64,000 bases of DNA from Adiantum capillus-veneris. Taxonomy: Eukaryota; Streptophyta; Polypodiopsida; Polypodiales; Pteridaceae. Location of the stretch: NCBI GenBank assembly GCA_014529385.2, contig CM043966.1:110558048-110622047 (forward strand), given 5' to 3'. This document shows, one piece after another, positions 35,222-45,381 of the stretch. The notes under the pieces are model-generated. The model was not told the origin of the DNA and ran no database searches. It saw only the letters and a program-made list of their open reading frames with translations. How positions within the stretch are numbered: position 1 is the stretch's first letter; every line of letters starts with the position of its first letter. A program made the translations under genes and the position numbers.

Positions 35222-35998
35222 TTGGTTCCTTTTTCTGGGAAAGGCACAACTGTGGAGGAGAGGAGCCACACAAACTTGCATGCTTTTTTGCATGTCGGGG
35301 TCAAGGGAGCGTGGAACACACCTCGAAAGCCGTGGGCAACTACCCTTGCAAGGAGAAGCCGTCGAGGTTGGACCTGCACCAAACGGCACCCTTGTGGGCT
35401 CTACGGCATCGCGGCGGCATGTGGAACCTTTCACGTGCCTGCAGCAGGTGGAGAGGAGCACTGTACGAGGCGGGGGGAGATTGGCTCAACCCCTCGTGCT
35501 GTCTGCAAGCGGCCATAGCCAATGAGCTAGTCTCTCTACACACCTGATAGGCGCCCAACCCCTTGGGGGTTAGTGGCCAAAGCTTTTTTCTTCAAACACA
35601 AGGGAGGGTACCCACAGTGGGGTACCCCCCCCCCCCCCCCCCCCTCCCTCTTGTGCGGCTTCGGAAAGGTTCGGCAAGGCTCGGAATATCAACACGGCCG
35701 GCCGCACGTACTTTGACACACATATTTTCTATGTATTATAGGTAGAAATTGAGAAATTTAATCAAAGCATCTCGGTGGGAGTTCAAAGTGACATTATATT
35801 TCAAAATCAATTAACGGTTGCACGCATAATTGATTCAGCTACAAGGGATTAAGGAATTCGCTATACGGCGGACATTTTGGATTGATTTCCACCTGGATAC
35901 TATCGACTTTGACGGAATTAGCAAGGCTAATTAAACTTTGCACGTGCTCTCAATCTAAGGTATTTTTCTGACTATTCCTTGCACCGCATTATGTCGCC
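35222..35998 (+). other. Leader of the gypsy element
   Basis: About 780 bp between primer site and gag start, with a run of 20 C at 35625-35644. Open frames on both strands here have no protein support. Confidence 0.6.
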
Positions 35999-37130
35999 AT
36001 GGATTCAGATATCAATATGAATTTTGATTTTGAGCAAAGTACGCCTGATCCTGCCCATGATGGCCCGCGGCCGGATCCTCTCAAGGAGAGTACCCGCGAC
36101 GCTACAATAGGTGATGACACTTATGAATTGCTGGGCATTCAAGAATTTCATGCACTTCAGACATGCATGTCAGTCATGGATGAAAATTTTAAAGCTTTAA
36201 ATGCAAACATCAGTAAACTATCCACATTAGTGATTCAATTAATGCAACAGTGGTCCAAGGGTCCTCGTGGCACACACATGCATGAGCACATTGCTACACA
36301 AGGGCAAGGCCCAACTGCTGATACTTTGCACACTGTCACTGCAAAAGAGGTGGATGATTTGTTGAAAAACACCAAACCACCGATTTTAAGGGAGAAGACC
36401 GAGACCCCAATAAGGATGCAGTGAATATTTTTCTCAGCAAGTGGGACAGACTTCACGCCTTACGGCGTACTCCGAACGCAATCAGAGCTCTGCAAACGAG
36501 CTTAACTCTAGAAGGCAAGGCCTACAAATGGTGGATGTCTCTCAAGGAGAAGAATATTATACCACAGAGTTGGACAGCTTTTGAAGCTATGTTTCGCAAA
36601 GAATTTTTTCCTACAAATGAGGCAGATCGGAATTGGACGGCTTGGGACACGTGTTCCATGTGCCAATGCCCACCATTGCTTGAATATATATCTCACTATC
36701 GGGATGTTATCCTCAAGTTGGAAGGCTTAGGTAGCTTTCAACAAGTACGGGGTTTTACACGTGGTCTGACACCTGAGCTTAAGAAGTACGCCAAGACCTA
36801 AGACCCTTAAACACTTGAGGAAGTCATAGTGAAAGCACATATTCATGATGATCCAGATGAAAAGAAAGCACATAATATTTACGTGTCTGCGAATACACAT
36901 GTTAATACACGCACTCAGTATGGTCACAATAAAAGGAAATTTATAGTAGCCAATTCAGCAACATCTAAAAAACCCAAGGTGTCCAGAGGTCCTCTCTCTT
37001 TTGAGGACTTTGATAAAGCTAAGAAAGAGAAATTATGTTTTTAATGTTTAGGAAGCGGTCATGGCAAAAAGGATTGTCCCAAGGGGAAATCTGCTGCTCA
37101 TGGAAAGGAGAAAGCAGTGCACATGGTGCA
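35999..37130 (+). pseudogene. Gypsy gag (capsid and zinc knuckle), broken
   Basis: Starts MDSDINMNFDFEQS at 35999. A frame change near 36390 separates the N-terminal part from the gag core at 36421-36801, which has the usual FLSKWDRLHAL, EGKAYKWW and FRKEFFP motifs. The zinc knuckle at 36036+1000 (37036-37077) has CX2CX4HX4C spacing but a TAA stop between its first two cysteines. The protein would form the particle and bind the element RNA. It is inactive because of the stops. Confidence 0.8.
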
Positions 37131-37239
37131 ATTGTTGCCTCTTGAGTCTTCCTCACGATTCTCTATAGTGGAAGTAACACACGCTGAGGTGGTGCATGAG
37201 TCCTCTCTCACAGCTTCCATGTGGCAACAAACCTTTGGA

Positions 37240-37492
37240 CCACAGTACGTATGCACGGATCTATGAAAGGGCATAAGGTGCGCATCTTGGTAGATGACGG
37301 TGCTACTCAGAATTTTATCAATTAGGGATAGGTGAAAAAACTCAAATTGTCTCAAAATCCAAGTACCCACCGCTACAAGGCAGCAATGATGAATGGACAT
37401 GATACCAAAATCTGGGATACTCAAGTCTGAGCTGTTTCGTTGGAAGTACAAGGTTACACTACATGCTTGGATTTTCAGGTTATGAACATGGA
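37240..37492 (+). pseudogene. Gypsy protease, 5' piece
   Basis: The active-site stretch VDDGATQNFIN lies at about 37288-37322 (D-D-G in place of D-T/S-G), followed by a stop. The reading is cut at 37492 by the nested LTR element and resumes at 40193. Confidence 0.75.
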
Positions 37493-37619
37493 TGTTGAGC
37501 TTATATGTAAAGAAACTCAATATATGGCACCCAGGTCCCCTCTATATATACATCATCTCATGTGTGTATTCTACACACTTTGGGGTTCTATTTCTGTGCT
37601 TTCTCTTTCTCTCTCAACA
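37493..37619 (+). repeat. 5' LTR of the satellite-bearing element (127 bp)
   Basis: TGTTGAG...CTCAACA. It lacks about 15 bases present in the 3' LTR (the GGCTTCTCTATAT stretch). CTATATATAC is a candidate promoter box. Confidence 0.9.
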
Positions 37620-38640
37620 TGGTATTGCAGAAGGAAGTTTTTTCAAATTCTTCACCGATTTTGAGTTATCGTTCGCGGACTGCGTACATGCCTGAAAAGC
37701 AACCTCCGCTTTTTGTTTTTGATTTTTCTCCTAATTGAAAACGATTTTGCAGAAAATACCTGCCAACAAGACCGGAATCGATGTGGTATACAACTTTGAA
37801 GAAGGAAGTTTTTTCAAATTCTGCACCGATTTTGAGTTATCGTTCGCGGACTGCGTACATACCCGAAAAGAAACTTTGGCTTTCTGTTTTTTATTTCTCT
37901 GCTAATTGAAAACGATTTTGCAGAAACTATCTGCTGAATAGACCAAAATCGATGTGGTCTACAACTTTGCAGAAGGAAGTTTTTTCAAATTCTGCACCGA
38001 TTTTGAGTTATCGTTCGCGGACTGCGTATATACTTGAAAAGCAACTTTCGCTTTTTGTTTCTGATTTCTCTGCTAATTGAAAACGATTTTGCAGAAACTA
38101 CTCTCAAGAGAAACCGGAATCAATGTGGTCTACAACTTTGCAGAAGGAAGTTTTTTCAAATTCTGGACGGATTTTGAGTTATTATTCGCAGACTGCGTAC
38201 ATACTCGAAAAGCAACTTCCGCTTTTTGTTTTTGAGTTTTCTCCTGATTGAAAACGATTTTGCAAAAACTACCTGCATAGGAGACCGTAATCAATGTGTT
38301 CTACAACTTTGCAAAAGGAAGTTTTTTCAAATTCTGCACCGATTTTGAGTTATCGTTCGCGGACTGCGTACATGTCCGAAAAGCAAGTTTCGTTTTATGT
38401 TTTTGAGTTTTCTACTATAATTGAAAACGATTTTGCAGAAACTACCCGTGGAAGGGACCGGAATCGATGTGGTCTACAACTTTGCAGAAGGAACTAGCCG
38501 CTACAGGCATCGGAATCGATGAGAAACTATTTGCTTAAGCCATCGTAATCGATGTGGTCTATAACTTTGCAGAAGAAAGTTTCTCTAAATTCACCGATTT
38601 TGGGTTATCGTCTTGGACTGCGAATATGTTTGAAAAGCAA
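37620..38640 (+). repeat. 171-bp satellite array
   Basis: The phrase TGCGTACAT (or a one-base variant) begins at 37681, 37852, 38023, 38194 and 38365: exactly 171 bp apart each time. A degenerate, shortened unit follows to 38640. The array has no lasting open frame. Confidence 0.92.
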
Positions 38641-38899
38641 AATTTTACTTTTTGCTTTTGATTTTTCTCATAATTGAAAACTTCTCAATTATATTTTTTC
38701 TTCATCAATCATATATTTGCTACTGACGTAACTTTGCTGCAGAAGACAGTTACATATCGTTCCGATTCAGTGGAGCAGTTGATGATCATCCAAATTCTAT
38801 CGAGCTATTGTTGGTACATGATCTTTTGTTATATGATATACTCGTTTATTGATTCTCGTATAATTATTCTTTTAGAGATATAGTTTCGTCGTTTTATTG

Positions 38900-39300
38900 A
38901 TAACTTCTCGTTGATACCATAGTGGTTTTGATGGTACCATGATGATGTTTTGTTAGTACTTTGGTCATGGTGATTTTTGTTGATACCATGGTATTTCTCG
39001 GTGATGCCATGATGATGTTTCGTTGATACCATGGTTATTCTCGGTGATTTCATGATGATATTTCGTTAATTCCATGGTGATTTTTGTTGATACCATGATG
39101 CTATTTCGTTGATACCATGGTTATTCTCGGTGATACCATGATGTTGTTTCGTTGATACCATGGTTATTCTCGGTGATACCATGATGTTGTTTCGTTGATA
39201 CCATGGTTATTCTTGGTGATGCCATGATGTTGTTTCGTTGATACCATGGTTATTCTCGGTGATATCATGATGCTTTTTGTTGATACTATGATGATTTATT
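38900..39300 (+). repeat. 43-bp minisatellite
   Basis: GATACCATGGTTATTCT starts at 39111, 39154, 39197 and 39240, exactly 43 bp apart. Looser units built from GATACCATGATG and TTTCGTTGA flank this core. Confidence 0.9.
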
Positions 39301-40050
39301 CATTTTTATTGATACAATGATGATGTTTTGTTAATACTTTGATGATATTCATTGATCACTACGTTGATAAATGTTGTTTTATGTAGTATATACACATATC
39401 ATTTGCATCACATAATCGCGCATCTTGTACTTTTATGTTCATACTCTATGTACCATATGTTTTCTTGCATATATATGTCGTCAAAAGAGTGGCGTCGCGA
39501 ACCATCTCTTATGGCATTGTGAACACAAATTATTTCACTAACGATGCTAATAATTTTCATGACTATGTTTTTTTTTTTTTTTGAGTCTATGATCTAATGT
39601 AGGATTCATCAAAGAATTGATTTTATGAAGACAAACTTGGTGACAATAAAAGATTTATGAAGATATGTTTGGTGATGTCATATTGATGACAACATGAAGA
39701 TATGTTTGGTGATACGATAGTGATGACAAGCTACATAGCAGATTCATGGAGACACTTCTGATTACGAGCTAATCGATAGCCTTTACACTCTTTATTGAAC
39801 CTTTGTATTCATTATTGTATTTGATAGGATAGGAGTAATGTAACTCCTCATAAAACATTCATTGTAAAAGGAGTGATGTAGCTCCTCATAAAATATTCAT
39901 TGTAAAAGGAGTGATGTAGCTCCTCATGAACATTTGTATATTCAATGATTTTTATAATATAACGGTGGGTGTATATAGAGCTGTGGGTTTTTCCCTTGAT
40001 CCCCCAAGGGTTTTTTCATCCACAGTTAGGGACCCTTATTTGAGCGAGGG
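39301..40050. other. AT-rich interior of the LTR element, no gene
   Basis: No coding frame. Short repeated phrases such as GGAGTGATGTAGCTCCTCAT occur near 39830-39930. Confidence 0.6.
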
Positions 40051-40192
40051 TGTTGAGCTTATATGTGAAGCTACTCAATTTATGGCTTCTCTATATATGG
40101 CACCCATGTCCCCTCTATATATACATCATCTCATGTGTGTATTCTACACACTTTGGGATTCTATTTCTGTTCTCTCTCTTTCTCTCTCAACA
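40051..40192 (+). repeat. 3' LTR of the satellite-bearing element (142 bp)
   Basis: TGTTGAG...CTCAACA, followed by the ATGGA duplication. It differs from the 5' LTR by one indel and a few substitutions. Confidence 0.9.
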
Positions 40193-42019
40193 ATGGAGAG
40201 GGCAGACGTGGTCCTTGGTAGGGAGTGGTTGCATAGCCTAGGACCATCATTGAAGTGTAGCTATGAGCACAACAACATGATGTTTGAATTCCATGGTGCA
40301 CATTTGTTGTTTTTAGGAGAGAAGGATGTACCTTATTCGCCATTGATTAGTACAGCTGAGCTTATGCAGCTCGTTTTTTATAATAAAATAGATCAAGTTT
40401 TCTTGTGTTGCTCACTGTCTCATTTTCTCCCTAACATTGAATCTCTTGAACATTCCCCAACGACGCATGCCTCTCTCTCATCTCTTCCACCAATGGCTAC
40501 TTCCAAACAAGAAAACGTTACTAGTGATTTACAGAAATTATTAAAGGAATTTCAATATGTTTTTCCTAATGATTTGTCACCAGGATTACCACCGACAGGA
40601 TCGATGAAACATAGCATCGATGTGGTTGTAGGTTGTAAACCTGTCAGTAAACCGTCCTATCGTATGAGTTATTTTGAAGCTACTGAGGTGGAACTTCAGC
40701 TTGCTCACTATCTTAGCAGAGGGTTTATACAACCCAGTTCTTCACCATGGGCTTCTCCTATCCTATTAGTGAAGATAAAAGACGGCAGTATGAGCATGTG
40801 CGTAGACTACCGTGGCTTAAATGCGGTTACGGTTAAGAACAAGTACCCATTGCCACGAGTGGATGAGTTGTTCGACAAACTCACTCATGCTCGCATTTTT
40901 ACAAAAATAGACTTGCGGTCAGGTTATCACCAAGTCCGTATTCGAATTGTTGATATACCCAAAACTGCATTCCGAACAAGGTTTGGACACTACGAGTTCT
41001 TGGTGATGCTCTTTGGGTTAACCACTGCACCTGCAACATTCATGACACTTATGGATAATGTCTTGAAGCCGTACTTGGGAATTTTTGTCATCGTTTTCCT
41101 CGATGACATTCTAGTCTATAGTGCTTCTGAAGAAGAATAGTTACAACATCTCAGACAGATGTTCGAGTTGTTACGAACAAACAAATTATATGCCAAGGAA
41201 TCTAAGTGTGATTTTTTGAAAGAAGAAATTCACTATCTAGGGCATGTTATTTCAGCTAATGGCCTATATATGGATCAATCCAAAGTGGATACAATCCGGC
41301 AATGGCCTTCTCTTAAAAATCTGGAAGAGTTACAGATTTTTTAAGGATTTGTAAGTTTTTACCGAAGGTTCGTTAAAAACTATGCTAATATTTTTGTTCC
41401 CATGACGGATCAACTGAAAGGCAAAGTCAAAGCTTTTCAATGGGGACCCGCTCAACAACACAGTTTTGATAGACTCAAGGATGCATTAGCTACAACTCCC
41501 ATACTAGCTATTGTAGATCCTTTGAAACCATTTGTTTTGGAAACGGATGCCAGTGATCGTGCTATTGGAGCAGTCCTGTTACAAGACGAACGGCCAATTG
41601 CATTTGAAAGCAAGAAGCTTGATGCAGCTCAACAGAAATACTCTGTTTATGAGTGCGGACTCTATGCAATAGTGTGTGCCTTAAAAACATGGCGGCATTA
41701 TCTATATGGTGCTCAGTTTGAGATTGTGTTTGACCAGGAAAGCATCAAATAGTTTACACAATAAATGGATTTGAAGGGTCGGAAAGGTAGGTGGGCCGAG
41801 ATTCTTCAGGAATATGAGGCCAAGCTCAGGTATCATAAAGATCGATACAATGTGGTGGCTGACACTCTAAGTTGTATGCCGGAGATCAGTTCTCTCTTGT
41901 TAACGGAACTTCATATAGTGAATTTTTGGATTCTCTCAAAGGTAAATATGAGCATGATGAAGCATATTCCAAAGTGTGGAGCCATGTTCAAATGAGGGAT
42001 CCTTCTCACTCCAATGATG
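40193..42019 (+). pseudogene. Gypsy pol: protease end, reverse transcriptase, RNase H
   Basis: Protease C-terminus ([14 protein letters not shown]) at 40201-40245. Reverse transcriptase at about 40560-41340: [40 protein letters not shown] and the catalytic FLDDILVYS. RNase H at about 41500-41760 with LETDASDRAIGAVLLQDE and YECGLYAIVCALKTWRHYLYG. In-frame stops at 41138 and 41750 and a stop at 41342 break it. The reading is cut at about 42019 by a non-coding insertion. The enzyme would copy element RNA into DNA. Confidence 0.85.
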
Positions 42020-43902
42020 CTAGTGTAATGTTGAGGCGGTCCGGGGTGGGCAACAAGAGAGGTGACCTCTAAACAGCCCTCAAGGCTCCGGTGCTGCTCA
42101 ATTAGGGCTGGGGAAACCACAAGCTCAACACAACAACAAACCCACAGCCAAACACAGACAAGATAGAGGCACCACCTAGTTATGGTATGCAAACTAGGAC
42201 GCAAGAGAGATTTTGCAACAACCAAGAGGATGCGCCACGAAACACACACAAGCAACCTCACAACAACACACACAACAAAATGGACCGAAGAGAGATAGAG
42301 CAAAGGGAAGAGAGAGAGGTATGGATCTTGCGTAATACCTTATTTGTGACTTGCAAATGGAGATGGTCTGTTATGATGCTATCGTAGAGATTGTTCAAAA
42401 CTAACTCAATGCTTAGTTAATGCTATACATTGCCAACACACACACACACACTGTCTTAGGGTGTGGGAGACCTCTCACCACAATACCCTCTTACAATGGA
42501 CACAAAATTGGCAATGAAATCACACTAAGGTTGATTATCGCGATGAAAATGGCAATTTGGTTGATGAGATCTCTTGATTTGTAGAGGTTAATCATGGTTT
42601 ACACGCTGAATTTTATGTATATAGAGAAGGGGTAAGAAGTAATAGAGAGAGGCATAGAGATGGTGTATGTACATGGAGAGCTCATATGAGTGCTATGGGA
42701 GTAAGAGGGGAGGTTAATGGTGAAGAATATGAGAGAAACCATGGAAGGTGCAGGTTGGAGTGAGAGATTGAGAGGAATGAGTGTGTGTGTGTGTGTGTAG
42801 AAGTGTGGAAAGAGGTGAGAGAAGACTATGGGCTACTTGTGAGAAAAGTGGGCAGACTGGGGTCCACTAAAAAAATCCTAGCTCGCTGGTGGTTGTTCTA
42901 AAAATCACCAAAATTTTTGAGGTGAGTATTCAGCTCTTGGTCCACATTGTCTCTTTTGACCCACTGCTTCAAATTCAGAGTGGAGATGGATATAAAAAAT
43001 CCCACCAAAATACCTGTTTTTCTTCACAAAAAAGTCTTCAGTGGCCCCCCTTTTGTTGAATTTTCACATGGCTCCAAAGGTGAGCCCCTCCTTGCATGAG
43101 AGCATGACCTAACTGATTCTTAGGGATTTGAAAATATGCATGGTTGTGGATTATGCATAAATATAATACATGGATATGATGAGAAAAAACAGGCTAATAT
43201 ATATAAACTATTCATGGAATCTAGAATAATGTCATCTATATATAAATATAAAATGAAAAAAAGAGATATATGAAAATATAAGGAATCAAATGAGGGGACC
43301 CTCATTTGTTTTTATTGAAGTATATTTATTTACAAGAGATAAGAAAACATACCTCTAGGAAATAGGAATTTAGTGAAAGGCAATGACTGATGGTGAAAGG
43401 TATTTTTGAGGTTTTTCATTGGAGTGGATTCTCACCCAAAATCAGAGAAGTTTGAATGAAATGATTTTTTATAGAATACATAGGTAAGAAAGATTATGGT
43501 AATGGTGAGTCAACATACATAGCATACATAGGAAAATAACGTAGACCTACGTAGAAATATTTAAATAAATACCAAAATAATTTTACAAATTCCCTATATT
43601 TAGGTCCTATGTACAATGAAATATTTACACACAAATGGGCCATAATATATTTTATTTTTTTGATTTTATTTATTTTCTTGGCTCAACTAGCTCAGTGACT
43701 AGCTAGTTGAGGGTTTTAAGAAGATATGGGAAAAGTCCCTTAACTCAGATACGCCTATATACAATGAAAAGATAAGAATAGCCATAGTGTTTAGGTGATT
43801 TTGGTAGGGTGAGGTAACTCACTATGGCAATTATGGAGAGCTGAAAAACGGCTATCAACGTTAACCTCCACACCTAGTTCTCCTCTATCGAGTGATGAAC
43901 TA
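42020..43902. mobile_element. Non-coding insertion with 8-bp target duplication
   Basis: CAATGATG is present at 42012-42019 and at 43903-43910, and the gypsy pol reading stops at one and resumes at the other. The 1.88-kb block has no gene on either strand; it holds TG/CA microsatellites and AT-rich DNA. The left end starts CTAGTGTAATG and the right end (inverted) reads TAGTTCATCAC, so inverted ends are very short or decayed. An 8-bp duplication would suit a hAT element. Confidence 0.55.
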
Positions 43903-44880
43903 CAATGATGGAAGCATTTCACCATCGACAATGGGTACCTACTCCATAAAGGGAGAGTTTGTGTACCGACGAACACAGACATTTGGTGCCAAATTCTTTA
44001 TGAATGTCATGATAGTCCAAGTGCAGGGCACCCAGGTATTAGAAAAACTTATGCTCTCGTACGACGACAGTTTTATTGGCCACATATACATGGCTTTGTT
44101 CAAGTTTATGTCTTGCATTGCCAAAAATGTCAAGTTAGCAAAGCAGAGCGCCTGAAAGCAGGAGGACTCTTACATCGTTTGGAGATTCCCAATCGAAAAT
44201 GGGAAAGTATCTCTATGGACTGTATTGTGGGTTTACCAACCACTGTACGAGGTCATGACTCGGTATGGGTGGTCGTAGACAGGTTGACTAAACTATGTAA
44301 GTTTATTCCAACCAAATCAACGGTCAAGACACGAGAATTAGCCAAGTTATTTGTGGACAATCTATCCAAGTTGTATGGTTTGCCGAGTAACATTGTCAGT
44401 GATCGTGATCCCAAGTTTAATAGTTACTTTTGGAGGGCTGTGTTTAAACGATTGGGCACACAAATGAACCTCAGTACAGCCGATCATCCAAAAACAGATG
44501 GTCAGACTGAATGAGTTAACCAAGTGCTAGAGGATATGCTAAGAGCATACATCAGCAAAAAACAGCCTGACTGGGAAGAATACTTACGTATTCTGGAGTT
44601 TGCCTACAACAATGGTAAGCATGTCACAACTGGATTTAGTCCTTTCATACTCATGTATGGGTTTTAACCTAGGTCACCTATTATGATGGGTTTGGCAACC
44701 GAAAAGCTCCAACAGGTTAAGGATTTTCTGCAAGACCCCATGGATATGCTGAAACTCGCTCGTCAGATGTCCGACAAGCGCAGGATCGGTATAAGAAGTA
44801 TGCTGATGAGAAACGTCGGCAAGTTACCTTCGAGGAAGGAAAGGAAGAATTTTGACGTGTGCCAGAACATTCAGAAAGTC
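43903..44880 (+). pseudogene. Gypsy integrase
   Basis: Zinc-binding HHCC domain at about 43990-44130 (HDSPSAGHPGIRKTY ... HCQKCQ). The catalytic core has all three acidic residues visible: ISMDCIVGLP, VSDRDPKFNSYF, and HPKTDGQTE, in the right order and spacing for DDE. A TGA stop falls just after the catalytic E (44513). The core then continues VNQVLEDMLRAYISKKQPDW to about 44660, with frame changes after. The enzyme would insert the cDNA in the chromosome. Confidence 0.85.
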
Positions 44881-45065
44881 TGAAAATTGGGCCAACACCT
44901 AAATTATCTCCCCGATATTGTGGGCCTTTCAAAATACTCAAGCAAGTAGGTGATCGTGCCTACAAATTATTGCTATCTGCACATTCTCGTATCCATCCGG
45001 TGTTTCATGTAAGCCGTTTACGTAAGCGGTAACATGGGGATGACAACATCATTGACCAACAGGTT

Positions 45066-45272
45066 TTGGTAAATTTCATTAAACCTCCTACCTTACTGCA
45101 TGAACCTGAACGTGTTCTCGATTATCATGAGTTATGTACACGTCATCATGTATGTCAACAAGCCTTAATCAAGTGGAAAGATTGGCCTGAGGAAGGTGCC
45201 ACTTGGAAAAACATTAGTGTTCTCAAGAAGAAGTTTTCCACTTTTGTTTTCGAGGACGAAAACTCTTCTTAA
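45066..45272 (+). pseudogene. Gypsy integrase C-terminal chromodomain
   Basis: A 68-codon frame ending at 45272. QALIKWKDWPEEGATWKNIS is the core of a retroelement chromodomain, with the two Trp of the KWxxxP...W pattern. In chromoviruses this module directs integration to certain chromatin. The gene ends right at the polypurine tract. Confidence 0.8.
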
Positions 45273-45280
45273 GGGGGGAG
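45271..45280 (+). other. Polypurine tract
   Basis: AAGGGGGGAG, three bases before the 3' LTR start at 45284. Confidence 0.85.
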
Positions 45281-45283
45281 TAA

Positions 45284-45381
45284 TGTCAGGACACCCACAA
45301 GGCCGGACTAAACAAGGGCAAGGCCGGGCTAGGCGGTGTGGAAAGGGAGTTCAACTAGGGCAAAGGGCCAGGGGTCATGCT
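45284..45381 (+). repeat. Truncated 3' LTR of the plus-strand gypsy element
   Basis: TGTCAGGACACC... matches 35055-35152 and then stops at CATGCT (45381); the following sequence is unrelated. Confidence 0.85.

Larger units (their letters stand above)
37493..40192 (+). mobile_element. Non-autonomous LTR element filled with tandem repeats
   Basis: LTRs 37493-37619 and 40051-40192, flanked by ATGGA on both sides (37488-37492 and 40193-40197), a perfect 5-bp target duplication. The interior has no gene: five 171-bp satellite units (37620-38560), AT-rich DNA, a 43-bp minisatellite (about 38900-39300), more AT-rich DNA, and GAGCGAGGG just before the 3' LTR as possible polypurine tract. The first bases after the 5' LTR (TGGTAT) are a truncated primer site joined to satellite. 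It inserted in the gypsy protease; the protease reading continues on either side. Confidence 0.9.
35055..45381 (+). mobile_element. Ty3/gypsy chromovirus-like element, plus strand, with two nested insertions
   Basis: 5' LTR 35055-35207, primer site 35209-35221, long leader, gag (35999-37130), protease, RT, RNase H, integrase, chromodomain ending 45272, polypurine tract 45271-45280 and the start of the 3' LTR at 45284. The 3' LTR is cut at 45381 after 98 bp, so target duplication cannot be checked. Nested inside are an LTR element at 37493-40192 and a non-coding insertion at 42020-43902; without them the element is about 5.7 kb, normal for a chromovirus. Coding regions hold several stops. Confidence 0.88.

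Noticed and set aside
35148-35547. Overlapping frames of 100-125 codons on both strands
   Set aside because: They lie in the LTR and leader of the gypsy element, overlap one another on both strands and carry no motif.
37620-38640. 171-bp satellite as a centromere array
   Set aside because: Only five to six units, enclosed by LTRs and target duplications, so it is element interior here. A relation to larger arrays cannot be judged from this window.
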